DNA of 64,000 nt from Nocardioides sp. URHA0032 (GTDB taxonomy: Bacteria > Actinomycetota > Actinomycetes > Propionibacteriales > Nocardioidaceae). The notes beneath the pieces were generated by a model that was not told where the DNA came from, searched no databases, and worked only from the letters and a program-made list of their open reading frames with translations. The stretch is from positions 248,001-312,000 of the forward strand of contig NZ_JIAV01000020.1 in assembly GCF_000620645.1 (NCBI RefSeq). Direction: 5' to 3'. Made by a program: the position numbers and the translations under genes. Shown here in pieces: positions 49,706 through 58,022 of this stretch (within the stretch, counting starts at the first letter, position 1; each line of letters starts with the position of its first letter).

Positions 49706-50026
49706 TCAGGCGGGTATCAGGGCCAGGAAGGGTTCGGACACGGGCCGGTCCGGGTCCATGTCGAGAACCGGCACCGTGTCATCGTCAGCCGGCACCGCGG
49801 TGTCAGGATCCGCTGCGGGCCACGCGAGCCAGACCAGCGTGGTCGGCGTGCGTCGCCGGAACTCCTCGTAGGCGGCCCTCGCGGTCGCCGCGACCACGTC
49901 CGGCGGGGGACGGTGATCGGGGCTGCGTTGACACCAGCTGAACTGGTAGAGGCCGACGTAGCCGAGGTCCTCGTACTCCTCGTCGATGCAGGCGAGGAGG
50001 GCGTCAACCTGCGCAGGATCGGTCAC
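49706..50026 (-). CDS. Small acidic protein, presumptive immunity protein of the adjacent toxin
   Basis: A 106-residue acidic, mainly helical protein (DPAQVDALLACIDEEYEDLGYVGLYQFSWCQRSPDHRPPPDVVAATARAAYEEFRRRTPTTLVWLAWP and an Asp-rich tail). No known family is recognised. It starts with GTG inside the stop of the polymorphic-toxin gene (GTGA), on the same strand. Order, size, coupling and charge are those of immunity proteins of nuclease toxins, and that role is inferred from context. Confidence 0.7.
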   Translation of the reverse strand: MTDPAQVDALLACIDEEYEDLGYVGLYQFSWCQRSPDHRPPPDVVAATARAAYEEFRRRTPTTLVWLAWPAADPDTAVPADDDTVPVLDMDPDRPVSEPFLALIPA

Positions 50027-51294
50027 AACGTCGGATTTCCTTCCAGCGCGATCTTGATTGGCTTGTCGCTGTTCTGAGACACCACAGCGTAGGGACCGTG
50101 CGTGATCGGGTCCGGCCGGTTCCCGGGGTAGCCGTCCATGAGTCGGATCTGACGTCCGTTGCGGATCGGGTCCGTGAAGACCAAGCCCTCGCCCCGCTTC
50201 GCAGGTCGGACGTCCCACGGGCTCAACAGCTGCGTGAGGTCATGACGACTGAGGCCGCGCAACGAGTGCGGGTCAAACATCCGCTGATCGCGGAACGTGA
50301 GGCCGACCCTTCGCAGCCGCTCCAGGTCGGCCGTCGACATGGTCAGCGCCCGCGCGTCCGACGCGAGCACCAGCCCGGCGAACCTGCCGAAGGTCGACCG
50401 GGCGCGCAGCACGATCTCGCCCGCGGACCGCATCACCGCCGCTGCCGCGGCGGCCGCCGTGCGGACCGCCTCGACGAACTGCAGGATCCGGGGCATCTCG
50501 GCGCCGACGCGGGCGATGTTGATCGCGGTGGCGCCCGCGGCGGTACCGCCCGCGGTGACGAAGCTCAGCCCGATGCCGATGCCCTCGATGATCAGCGAGT
50601 CGCGGAGCAGGTCGAACAGGAAGTCGAGCATCGCGGCGCGCTGCTGCTCGACCTGGTCGGCGTACTGCTCGCAGGCGCCGGCGATCGCGACGTACTGCTC
50701 GGCCAGGTCACAGATGCCGCCCTTGAGGGTGCGCACGGCGTCGAGGGCGAGCGGGATCTCGGGAGAGTGCTCCTCGCCGAGCGCCGAGACGACCAGGTCG
50801 CAGTGGTCCACGAGGGCGGCGAGGCCCCCGGCGGCGCCGCGCCACGTCGCCCCGGCCGTGCGCAGCCTGTCGACGTCGGCGTCCGGCCAGATGAACGCCT
50901 CGACGTGGTCGAGGAGCCAGTTCAGTGTGTCCGGCAGGCCGGACGGATCGCCACCGAGCGAGGACGGCGGCGCCGTGGGGCGTACGCCGGTGTACGCGAC
51001 GTCGTCCAGGCCGGCCAGTCCCTCGGCGGCGCGGTGGTTCTGGTGCGAGCCGTGCGTGAGGCGGCCGAGGCCGGCGAACGAGTCGGCCAGGTCGGCCAGC
51101 GCCGCGAGGCCGTCGGCAGCGGCGGCGTCGTAGGTCTCGGCGAAGTCGGCCGAGCTGGAGGAGTCGCCGGCCATGGCGGCGTAGCCCGCGAGGGCCGCGG
51201 ACAGGGAGTCGCAGCGCAGTGCCGCGGCGTGGTTGGCGTGCCCGAAGGCGCTCGTCGCGGTCGTGTAGCCGCCGCCGTCGATGAGGAGCCTCAT
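50023..51294 (-). CDS. Polymorphic toxin: type-VII-type N-terminus with a C-terminal toxin domain
   Basis: A 423-residue protein. The N-terminal about 350 residues are Ala-rich and helical, in the style of WXG/LXG-like carriers, with a hydrophobic stretch (about 225-260, LIIEGIGIGLSFVTAGGTAAGATAINIARV) that may help membrane passage. The last about 60 residues form a distinct module (GEGLVFTDPIRNGRQIRLMDGYPGNRPDPITHGPYAVVSQN ending LEGNPTL). Its Arg-x-Met-x-Gly-x-Pro and Pro-Tyr pattern recalls BECR-fold RNase toxin tips. A small acidic gene overlaps its stop. Secretion by a type VII system is inferred. Confidence 0.75.
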   Translation of the reverse strand: MRLLIDGGGYTTATSAFGHANHAAALRCDSLSAALAGYAAMAGDSSSSADFAETYDAAAADGLAALADLADSFAGLGRLTHGSHQNHRAAEGLAGLDDVAYTGVRPTAPPSSLGGDPSGLPDTLNWLLDHVEAFIWPDADVDRLRTAGATWRGAAGGLAALVDHCDLVVSALGEEHSPEIPLALDAVRTLKGGICDLAEQYVAIAGACEQYADQVEQQRAAMLDFLFDLLRDSLIIEGIGIGLSFVTAGGTAAGATAINIARVGAEMPRILQFVEAVRTAAAAAAAVMRSAGEIVLRARSTFGRFAGLVLASDARALTMSTADLERLRRVGLTFRDQRMFDPHSLRGLSRHDLTQLLSPWDVRPAKRGEGLVFTDPIRNGRQIRLMDGYPGNRPDPITHGPYAVVSQNSDKPIKIALEGNPTL

Positions 51295-51401
51295 GCCGGC
51301 AGGCTGCCCGCGAGGAGGTGCCGCGACGCGGTCACCGCCCGGGCTGTGGACAACCGGCGCCACGACCGTCTCCGGCGCACCCCTCGGGGACCGCCGCTAC
51401 C

Positions 51402-52007
51402 TCAGGTGACGATCCGGATCTCCTCGCCGAGCCGCGCACCCCGCAGCAGCTCCAGGTCGTCACCGGACCAGAACTTCCCCGGGTCGTAGTAGTTCGTCGG
51501 CCGGCTCCCGTCGAGCAGGCCCATCGCGGTGTACGTCGCCGCCACGACCTCGGCGCAGTACGTCAGCTCGGCGGAGGCCGCCCGGCGCACCCGCCCGCGC
51601 GCCCAGCGCCCGATCAGCTTGGCCGTGGCGGGGAAAGGCGTGCCGTCCAGCCGGGCGATCGTCCTCAGCACCGCGTCCTCCATCTCGCGGGTGACGGTCC
51701 CGTCCAGCTGGCGCAGCCAGGCCTGCTGTTCATACCGGCTGGTCCACTGGTCGACGGCGGCGCGCAGGTCGTGGAGCTGCACGCCGCGGTGGTGGCTGTT
51801 GGTCCAGACGTCCATCAGCCCCTTGCCGAGCTCGGCGTGCCACATCAGCGGTGGCAGGTCGTCGAGGACGACGGCCATCCCGACGTGGTTGACGGGTGCG
51901 TTGGTCAGGACCCGGATAGCGTGGTCCGCGGTCGAGCGGCCGCGGAACAGCCACAGGTCGCCGGTGCGGGTCAGGTCGACCGCCGTGTCGAGGTGCAGGT
52001 CGGTCAT
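51402..52007 (-). CDS. Permuted papain-like (YiiX/YaeF/NlpC-P60-like) protein
   Basis: A 201-residue protein. The early motif VNHVGMAVVLDD (His41) and the late motif ELTYCAEVVAATYTAMGLL (Cys151) are in the order of circularly permuted NlpC/P60 enzymes such as YaeF/YiiX, where His precedes Cys. Such proteins act as peptidases, amidases or acyltransferases. No signal peptide is seen. It lies just upstream of the toxin gene on the same strand. GAGGA precedes ATG 52007. Confidence 0.8.
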   Translation of the reverse strand: MTDLHLDTAVDLTRTGDLWLFRGRSTADHAIRVLTNAPVNHVGMAVVLDDLPPLMWHAELGKGLMDVWTNSHHRGVQLHDLRAAVDQWTSRYEQQAWLRQLDGTVTREMEDAVLRTIARLDGTPFPATAKLIGRWARGRVRRAASAELTYCAEVVAATYTAMGLLDGSRPTNYYDPGKFWSGDDLELLRGARLGEEIRIVT

Positions 52008-52020
52008 GGAAGGGGTCCTC

Positions 52021-52185
52021 GTGAAGCTGTGGAAGTGGCTCGGGCTCGCCGGGGTGGCCGGCGTCGCCGCCACCGGGGTCATCATCGCCCGTGACCAGCG
52101 CCAACGGGCGGAGCTCACGCCGGAGCAGGTGCGCGACCGGTTGCACGAGCGGATCGCCGAGCCTCCTGGCACCTCGGGGACCTAG
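52021..52185 (+). CDS. Small membrane protein, 54 residues
   Basis: VKLWKWLGLAGVAGVAATGVIIARDQRQRAELTPEQVRDRLHERIAEPP: one N-terminal hydrophobic helix followed by a charged helix. It resembles short membrane proteins common in actinobacteria, of unknown role. AAGGGG lies six bases before GTG 52021. An ATG at 52006 that overlaps the divergent gene's start codon is an alternative. Confidence 0.7.
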   Translation: MKLWKWLGLAGVAGVAATGVIIARDQRQRAELTPEQVRDRLHERIAEPPGTSGT

Positions 52186-52278
52186 CGGTTCCAAGTCGGC
52201 TCCCAGTCGCCTCCAAGGGCGCGCGCACACGATGGGCGTGCCCGCCAGGGAGGTGGGCACAACCCGAGAGGAACCGAC

Positions 52279-52419
52279 ATGAAGACCACGCTGATCGAGC
52301 GGCGTACCACCTGGCGCGCCCTGCCGCCCCAGGACAAGCAGCAGCGCCTGATGGACCTGCGCCGGAAGCACCAGCGGCAGGTGGAGTTCGAGATGCTGCG
52401 ACTGCAGACCATCCGGTGA
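52279..52419 (+). CDS. Small helical protein, 46 residues (paralogue of the one at 48900)
   Basis: MKTTLIERRTTWRALPPQ then DKQQRLMDLRRKHQRQVEFEMLRLQTIR. It is strongly basic and helical, and aligns end to end with the 44-residue protein at 48900. GAGAGGAA lies just before the ATG. Codon third positions are G/C-biased as in real genes. The function is unknown. Confidence 0.78.
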   Translation: MKTTLIERRTTWRALPPQDKQQRLMDLRRKHQRQVEFEMLRLQTIR

Positions 52420-52534
52420 CCCCTGCCATCCCCGGCCCCGCCCAGGGCGGAGCCGCGACCCGCGGGGCGACCCGGGCACCGTGGAGGAGACGTGACGTCG
52501 TGCGCGCGTCCCGTCCTCGGTGCCCCGGCCCCCG

Positions 52535-52834
52535 TCAACCGGTGGCAGCGACCTGTTGCCACATCCGTACGTTCGTGTCGGCCGCCGAGCGGTAGCGGTC
52601 GTGCGCGGTCGAGCCGGCCGCGCGCATCGCGGCGAGGCCCTCGCGCATCTCGCGGAACCCGGACTCCCACTCCGCCTGGGCCGTGGCCTGGGCGCCGGCG
52701 GCGCGGCCGCTCCAGGTGTCGTGCAGCACGGCGACCCGCCCCGCGATGGCGGCCAGCAGCTCGTCGAGCTCCTCGCCGCACCGGCCGAGCAGGTCGACGG
52801 TCGCGAGCAGCTCCTCGAGGTCCACGGCGTACAT
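52535..52834 (-). CDS. WXG100-like protein
   Basis: A 99-residue protein made of two long helices joined by the W-x-G turn in LHDTWSGRAAGAQATAQAEW. The size and plan match WXG100 (ESAT-6/CFP-10-like) type VII secretion substrates. The ATG overlaps the stop of the preceding WXG100 gene by one base, so the two proteins are made together and probably pair. Confidence 0.85.
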   Translation of the reverse strand: MYAVDLEELLATVDLLGRCGEELDELLAAIAGRVAVLHDTWSGRAAGAQATAQAEWESGFREMREGLAAMRAAGSTAHDRYRSAADTNVRMWQQVAATG

Positions 52835-53133
52835 CAGCCCAGCCTCGTGGTGAGCCGGCCGAGCTCGGCGCCGGCGCCGGCGTCCGTGGCGGAGAAGTCG
52901 GCGTCGGCCGACTCGAGCAGGGTCGCCATCGAGCTCAGCCCCTCGAGGACTCGGGCGGCCCCGGCACACCACGCGTCCCACCCCTCGGCGTACGACGACG
53001 CGACAGTGCCCGACCAGGTGCCGAGGAGCGCGTCGACCGACCGGGCCGCGCGGTCCCGGTCGGCGGCGAGCCGCGAGGCGGCGTCGCGCAGGTCCGCCAC
53101 GGCCGACCGGAAGGCCTGGTGATCAGTGGTCAT
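52834..53133 (-). CDS. WXG100-like protein
   Basis: A 99-residue two-helix protein with the turn LLGTWSGTVASSYAEGWDAW, the partner of the overlapping WXG100 gene downstream. ATG 53133 is the likely start, with ATG 53142 an alternative. No type VII ATPase or membrane gene lies in the window, so secretion would depend on machinery elsewhere. Confidence 0.83.
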   Translation of the reverse strand: MTTDHQAFRSAVADLRDAASRLAADRDRAARSVDALLGTWSGTVASSYAEGWDAWCAGAARVLEGLSSMATLLESADADFSATDAGAGAELGRLTTRLG

Positions 53134-53212
53134 GGTGCCCATGACCTGACGATGCCCCGTGCCGACGGCCATCGACACGGGGCGCCCGCGATCTGTGGAG
53201 AACTCCCCGGGC

Positions 53213-54349
53213 TCAGGGCAGCGGGTCGACCTCGTCGTACCCGCCCACGCCGGCGGCCAGCAGCGCCAGGTGGTGGTTGCCGTCGCCGAGCAGGTGGTCG
53301 AGCGCGGTGAGCCGGCTGGTGTAGGACCCGATGGAGTACTCCGCGGTCATGCCGATGCCGCCGTGCAGCTGGATCGCCTCCTGGCCGATGTGCCGGCCGG
53401 CCCGGCTGACCTGCAGGGCCGCCCGCGACGCCGCGACCGACGCCTCCTCGCCCGACGCGTCCGCGAGGACCATCGTCGCCCACACCGCCATGCTGCGGGC
53501 GAGCTCCAGCGAGACGTACAGGTCGGCCGCGCGGAAGGTCAGCGCCTGGAACGTGTTGAGCGTGACGCCGAACTGCTTGCGGCTCTTGAGGTACGCCGAG
53601 GTGGTCTCCAGCGCCACCTCCATCAGCCCGATCGCCTCGTTGCACGCGGTGATCCGAGCGATGTCGAGCACCCGGGAGACGACCCCGGTGGCGTCGCCGC
53701 CCGAGCCCAGCGGGACCGCGGCGGTGCCGTCGAAGGCGACCCGCGCGGCCCGGCCGCCGTCGTGCGTCGGGTAGCCCTCGCGGGCGGCATCGGTGCCCGC
53801 GACCACGAACAGCCCGGTGCCGCCGTCCGGCAGCGCCGCGCTCACGACCAGCACGTCGGCGCGGGCGCCCTGGACGACCGGCTCCTTGACCCCGCTCAGC
53901 GTCCAGGCGTCCCCGGAGGAGGTCGCCTGCACGGCGGTCGCCGAGGGCGACCAGCGCGAGCCCGGCTCGGCGTGCGCGAAGGCGAGCACCGTCTCGCCGG
54001 ACGACAGTCCGCCCAGCAGCTCGGTCTTCTGCTCCTCCGAGCCCGCCGCCGCGACCAGTCCGCCGGCCAGCACCACCGAGGTCAGGAACGGCTCGGGAGC
54101 GAGCACCCGGCCCAGCTCCTGCGCCACGATCCCGACCTCGATCGCACCGGCGCCCATGCCGCCGTACTGCTCCTCGAAGGGCAGGCCCAGCACCCCCATC
54201 TCGGCGAGCTGCTGCCAGACCTTGTCGCTGAAGCCCGGCTCCTCGGCGACCGTGCGCCGGCGGTTCTCGAAGTCGGAGTACGCCTTGCCCACCAGGCCGC
54301 GGACGGCCTCGCGGAGGGCCTGCTGCTCCTCGTCGTACGTGAAGTCCAT
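53213..54349 (-). CDS. Acyl-CoA dehydrogenase family protein (second subunit of a pair)
   Basis: A 378-residue protein with the acyl-CoA dehydrogenase fold: N-terminal helices (MDFTYDEEQQALREAVRGLV), a middle beta domain and C-terminal helices (SRKQFGVTLNTFQALTFRAADLYV and AIQLHGGIGMTAEYSIGSY). It lies ten bases downstream of another acyl-CoA dehydrogenase gene. Adjacent pairs like this form alpha2beta2 enzymes such as the FadE28-FadE29 type acting on steroid side chains or rings. A GAGGAG lies before the ATG. Confidence 0.88.
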   Translation of the reverse strand: MDFTYDEEQQALREAVRGLVGKAYSDFENRRRTVAEEPGFSDKVWQQLAEMGVLGLPFEEQYGGMGAGAIEVGIVAQELGRVLAPEPFLTSVVLAGGLVAAAGSEEQKTELLGGLSSGETVLAFAHAEPGSRWSPSATAVQATSSGDAWTLSGVKEPVVQGARADVLVVSAALPDGGTGLFVVAGTDAAREGYPTHDGGRAARVAFDGTAAVPLGSGGDATGVVSRVLDIARITACNEAIGLMEVALETTSAYLKSRKQFGVTLNTFQALTFRAADLYVSLELARSMAVWATMVLADASGEEASVAASRAALQVSRAGRHIGQEAIQLHGGIGMTAEYSIGSYTSRLTALDHLLGDGNHHLALLAAGVGGYDEVDPLP

Positions 54350-54359
54350 GCGCTGCTCC

Positions 54360-55514
54360 TCAGAGTCCCAGGATCGTGCGGGCGATGATCTGGCGCTGCA
54401 CCTCGTTGGAGCCGCCGTAGATCGAGGCCTTGCGGAAGTTCAGGTACACCGGCGTCGAGCGCCGGGTCCACCACGGCAGGTCGGAGTCGTCGCCTGCGCC
54501 GGAGGCGAGCGAGGCCGGACCGGCGACGTCGACGACCAGCTCGGTGACGGCCTGCTGGAGCTCGGTGCCCTTGAGCTTGAGGACGGAGGACGCCGGGTGC
54601 GGCTTGCCGTCCGCGGAGTGGGCGACCACCCGCAGCGCCGTGAGCTCGAGGGCGAGCAGCTCGTTCTCCAGCTCGACGATCCGCGCCGCCAGCAGCGGGT
54701 CCTCCTCGAGCATCGGGCCGGCCCACTCCTTGGCCTGCGCGAGCACCCGCTTCGTGGCACCCACCGGTGCGACGCCGACGCGCTCGTTGCCGAGCAGGAA
54801 CTTCGCGTAGTCCCAGGCGCGGTTCTCCTCGCCGACCAGGTTCTCGACCGGCACGCGGACGTCGGTGAACCACACCTCGTTGACCTCGTGGCCGCCGTCG
54901 ATCAGCTCGATCGGCCGGACCTCGACGCCCGGGGAGGTCATGTCGATGAGCAGCATCGAGATGCCGGCCTGCTTCTTGGCCTCGGGGTCGGTGCGCACCA
55001 GGTTGAAGATCCAGTCGCCGTACTGCCCCAGGGTCGTCCAGGTCTTCTGCCCGTTGACAACGTACTCGTCGCCGTCGCGCACCGCCCGGCACTTCAGTGC
55101 CGCCAGGTCGGAGCCGGCGTCCGGCTCGGAGAACCCCTGAGACCACCAGATGTCGAGGTTCGCGGTCGGCGGCAGGAACTTCTCCTTCATCTCCTGCGAG
55201 CCGAACTGCGCGATCACCGGGCCGATCATCGAGGCGTTGAACGCGAGCGGCACCGGCACGTAGGCGCGCTGCATCTCCTCGTGCCAGATGTGGCGGCGCA
55301 GTGGCGACCAGTCCCGGCCACCCCACTCCGTGGGCCAGTTCGGTACGGCGAGGCCGTGCGCGTTCATGACCTGCATGCTCTCCACGAGCTGCTCGCGGGT
55401 GAGCTCGCGCCGGTCGCGCACCGCGTCCCGGATCTCCTGGGGGATCTTCGTGGTGAAGAACTCCCGCATCTCGTCGCGGAACTCGGCGTCCTCCGCCGAC
55501 AGCGCCAGCTGCAT
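54360..55514 (-). CDS. Acyl-CoA dehydrogenase family protein (first subunit of a pair)
   Basis: A 384-residue acyl-CoA dehydrogenase: FAD region WWSQGFSEPDAGSDLAALKCRA and VVNGQKTWTTLGQYGDWIFNLVRTD, C-terminal IYGGSNEVQRQIIARTILGL. It oxidises an acyl-CoA thioester to the 2-enoyl form, passing electrons to ETF. AGGAGG precedes ATG 55514, and a palindrome lies just upstream. With the following gene it probably forms a heteromeric enzyme for steroid-like or branched acyl-CoAs. Confidence 0.9.
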   Translation of the reverse strand: MQLALSAEDAEFRDEMREFFTTKIPQEIRDAVRDRRELTREQLVESMQVMNAHGLAVPNWPTEWGGRDWSPLRRHIWHEEMQRAYVPVPLAFNASMIGPVIAQFGSQEMKEKFLPPTANLDIWWSQGFSEPDAGSDLAALKCRAVRDGDEYVVNGQKTWTTLGQYGDWIFNLVRTDPEAKKQAGISMLLIDMTSPGVEVRPIELIDGGHEVNEVWFTDVRVPVENLVGEENRAWDYAKFLLGNERVGVAPVGATKRVLAQAKEWAGPMLEEDPLLAARIVELENELLALELTALRVVAHSADGKPHPASSVLKLKGTELQQAVTELVVDVAGPASLASGAGDDSDLPWWTRRSTPVYLNFRKASIYGGSNEVQRQIIARTILGL

Positions 55515-55547
55515 GGGTGGCCTCCTGATGGGTCGGTGGGGCCACGT

Positions 55548-55559
55548 TACCGGCCGGTA
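55548..55559. promoter_or_regulatory. Palindromic operator-like site before the acyl-CoA dehydrogenase pair
   Basis: TACCGGCCGGTA, a perfect 12-bp palindrome, 34-45 bases upstream of ATG 55514. It resembles TetR-family operators of fatty-acid and steroid genes, but differs from the KstR site at 27500. The regulator is unknown. Confidence 0.5.
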
Positions 55560-55626
55560 TGGAGGCGCGCCTCGACCGGCCGGGGACTGGAAGCCATTCC
55601 GTCCGACGGCCTGCCGGGGACTGCGG

Positions 55627-56520
55627 CTACGACAGGCGCGGGACGAGCAGGTCGGCGAGGCCGATCCGGGAGAGGAACTGCTCGCGGACCCGGTCGCCGA
55701 GCAGGTTGACCTCCTCGGCGCCGTCACCCACCGGGTCGACGTGGACCCGGAACGGCCGGCGACCCTTCGGCAGGTCGACGACCCGGACGATCTCCCGGGC
55801 GACCTCGGTCGGGTCGGCGGACTCCGGGGCGAGCTCGGCGAGGCGCGCCGCGACCTGGTCGAGCAGCCCGGCGTACCGGGTCTCATAGGCGGCGGCGGTC
55901 CCGGCGTCCGTCGGCCCTCCGGCGTGGGCGAAGTGGTTGGTGCCGGTCGTGAACGAGCCCGGGACCACGATGGTGGTGTCGATCCCGAAGCGGGCGAGCT
56001 CGGCGGCGTAGCTCACCGCGAGGGCGTCCTCGGCGGCCTTGGCGGCGAAGTACGGCGCCAGGTACGGCGGAGTGCCGCCGCGGCTGCTGGAGGAGCCGAC
56101 CCAGACGAGCAGGCCGTCGCCGCGAGCCCGAAGGTGCGGAAGCACCGCGCGGTTGACCCGCTGGGTGGAGAGCACGTTCACGTCGTAGACCTCCGCGAGC
56201 TCCTCGGGGGTGAAGGCCTCGGCCGGTCCCAGGACCATGTGCCCGGCGTTGTGAACCACCACGTCCAGGCGACCCGCGTCCTCGAGGACCTCCTTCACGG
56301 CGGCGTCGACGGAGGTCTGGTCACTCACGTCCATCTCGACGGCGCGGGCCTCGACCCGGTGCGTGCCGGCGTACTCGGCGAGCTCGGCGACCGCCGGGGC
56401 GTTGCGGGCGGTGGTGCCGCGCATCCCGGCGTAGACCCGGTGACCCGCGTCAGCCAGCGCCCGGGTGGTCATCGCGCCGAAGCCGCTCGACGCGCCGGTG
56501 ACGACGATGTTCTTCTGCAC
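55627..56520 (-). CDS. SDR family oxidoreductase
   Basis: A 297-residue short-chain dehydrogenase: TGASSGFG cofactor motif at residues 8-15, NAGHM near 92, catalytic Ser in VGSSSSRGG and Tyr-x3-Lys in PYFAAKAAED. A C-terminal extension of about 40 residues covers the substrate side, as in the longer SDR proteins annotated as ketoreductases. It follows another SDR gene on the same strand, with about 50 bases between, and the two are probably co-transcribed. Confidence 0.9.
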   Translation of the reverse strand: MQKNIVVTGASSGFGAMTTRALADAGHRVYAGMRGTTARNAPAVAELAEYAGTHRVEARAVEMDVSDQTSVDAAVKEVLEDAGRLDVVVHNAGHMVLGPAEAFTPEELAEVYDVNVLSTQRVNRAVLPHLRARGDGLLVWVGSSSSRGGTPPYLAPYFAAKAAEDALAVSYAAELARFGIDTTIVVPGSFTTGTNHFAHAGGPTDAGTAAAYETRYAGLLDQVAARLAELAPESADPTEVAREIVRVVDLPKGRRPFRVHVDPVGDGAEEVNLLGDRVREQFLSRIGLADLLVPRLS

Positions 56521-56569
56521 GAGCTCTCTCCTCGGGGGCTGGTGACGTGCCGGGAATCGCGGGTGCCGC

Positions 56570-57328
56570 TCAGGCGATGCCGCCGTTGACGTAGATCACC
56601 TGGCCGTTGACCCAGCGGCCCGGGCCGGCGAGGAAGGCGACGGTCTCGGCGATGTCCTCCGGGGTCCCCAGCCGCTGCGTCGGCGACATGTTCGCCAGGC
56701 GGTCGAGCGTCGCCTGGTCCTTGCCCTCGAAGAACAGCGGCGTGGCGGTCGGGCCCGGGGCGACGGCGTTGACGGTGATGTCGCGCCCGCGCATCTCCTT
56801 CGCCAGGATCATGGTGATCGCGTCCACGGCGCCCTTGGTGGCCGCGTAGCCGGTGTAGGTCGGGAAGGCGAGCTTGACCACCGACGAGGAGAAGTTGACG
56901 ATCGCGCCGCCGCGGCGCAGCCGACGAGCGGCCTGCTGGTTCACGACGAAGGTGCCGCGGATGTTGGTGCGATGCATCCGGTCCAGGTCGTCCAGGCTGA
57001 GCTCGGCCAGCGGCGACAGCAGCATGATGCCGGCGGTGTGCACCACGACGTCGATCCCGCCGTGCTGCTCCTCGGCGCTGGCGAACAGGTCCTCGACCTG
57101 GTGCTCGTCCGCGACGTCGGCCTGGAAGATGCTGGCAGAGCCTCCCGCGTCCGTGATCGACGAGGCAACCTCCTCGGCGTGCGCGGGGTTGCCGGCGTAG
57201 TGCACCACCACGCTGATCCCGTCGGCGGCAAGTCGCTGCGACACGACGCGCCCGATCCCTCCTGATCCGCCCGTGACGATGGCTACGCGTGGGTCGCCGC
57301 TGCTGGTGTTGGTGGTCGGGCTGGACAT
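56570..57328 (-). CDS. SDR family oxidoreductase (3-oxoacyl-reductase-like)
   Basis: A 252-residue classical SDR: TGGSGGIG (about 19-26), HTAG near 97, VNFSSSVV, catalytic YTGYAATKGAVD and the C-terminal FLAGPGRWVNGQVIYVNGG typical of FabG-like enzymes. The substrate is unknown. GAGGAGGAAG precedes the ATG. Confidence 0.92.
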   Translation of the reverse strand: MSSPTTNTSSGDPRVAIVTGGSGGIGRVVSQRLAADGISVVVHYAGNPAHAEEVASSITDAGGSASIFQADVADEHQVEDLFASAEEQHGGIDVVVHTAGIMLLSPLAELSLDDLDRMHRTNIRGTFVVNQQAARRLRRGGAIVNFSSSVVKLAFPTYTGYAATKGAVDAITMILAKEMRGRDITVNAVAPGPTATPLFFEGKDQATLDRLANMSPTQRLGTPEDIAETVAFLAGPGRWVNGQVIYVNGGIA

Positions 57329-57506
57329 GCGGGCTTCCTCCTCGGGCGCACGGGCAGGACCTTGAGCTGACGTCAGCCTCGTCGCGGTCCGGGCGGCTTC
57401 GCATCAGCCACTGGCCAGCGCGCACACTCGGCCACCGGCTCGGCAGGTCCGGACCCACCCCGAGCGCCTCCCCGTGATCGGGGCCCGCGCTCCGTACAGT
57501 GCTGGA

Positions 57507-58022
57507 GTGCGACGCTTCCTCCCTTCCCCAGCCCTCGTCGTGGCGACCCTGGCCCTGGTCCTCTCCCTGGGCGGCGTGAGCTACGCCGCCGCGAAGATCG
57601 GCACCCGCGACATCGCCAACGACGCCATCATCAGCGTCAAGGTCAAGGACGGCTCGATCCAGCCGGCCGACCTCGGCCCCGCGGTCGCGAGGGCCATGCA
57701 GGTCCGCGCCTACACCAGCGTCGTGATCAGCCCGACGATGGCGATCGACACGACCCGGAGCAAGGGCTTCGCGACGGTGACGCGCCCCTCGACCGGGATC
57801 TACTGCCTGACGCTGGACGACAGCATCGACGCCTCCAGCACGGCGCCCGTGGTGACCGTCGACTGGGACAACTCATCCGGCAACAACCTGTCGGCGTTCG
57901 TCTCCAAGTCCGCCCACGACTGCCCGGCCGGGACCGACCTCGGCGTACGGACCTACGCGTTCAAGGCCGGCACGGCGAACGCGCTCACGAACATCGTCGC
58001 GTTCACCGTCGTCGTCCCCTAG
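57507..58022 (+). CDS. Small secreted protein with a KDG-type N-terminal motif
   Basis: A 171-residue exported protein: signal peptide (1-27, SYAAAKIGT), then TRDIANDAIISVKVKDGSIQPADL, related to the motif after the signal of the collagen-like protein at 19220, then a beta-rich domain with two Cys. TACAGT six bases before GTG 57507 marks a leaderless start. The function is unknown. Confidence 0.78.
   Translation: MRRFLPSPALVVATLALVLSLGGVSYAAAKIGTRDIANDAIISVKVKDGSIQPADLGPAVARAMQVRAYTSVVISPTMAIDTTRSKGFATVTRPSTGIYCLTLDDSIDASSTAPVVTVDWDNSSGNNLSAFVSKSAHDCPAGTDLGVRTYAFKAGTANALTNIVAFTVVVP

Noticed and set aside
57329..57506. Intergenic 178 bases between an SDR gene and a secreted-protein gene searched for RNA or riboswitch structure
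   Set aside because: Only the GAGGAGGAAG ribosome site of the SDR gene and the TACAGT -10 element could be supported.
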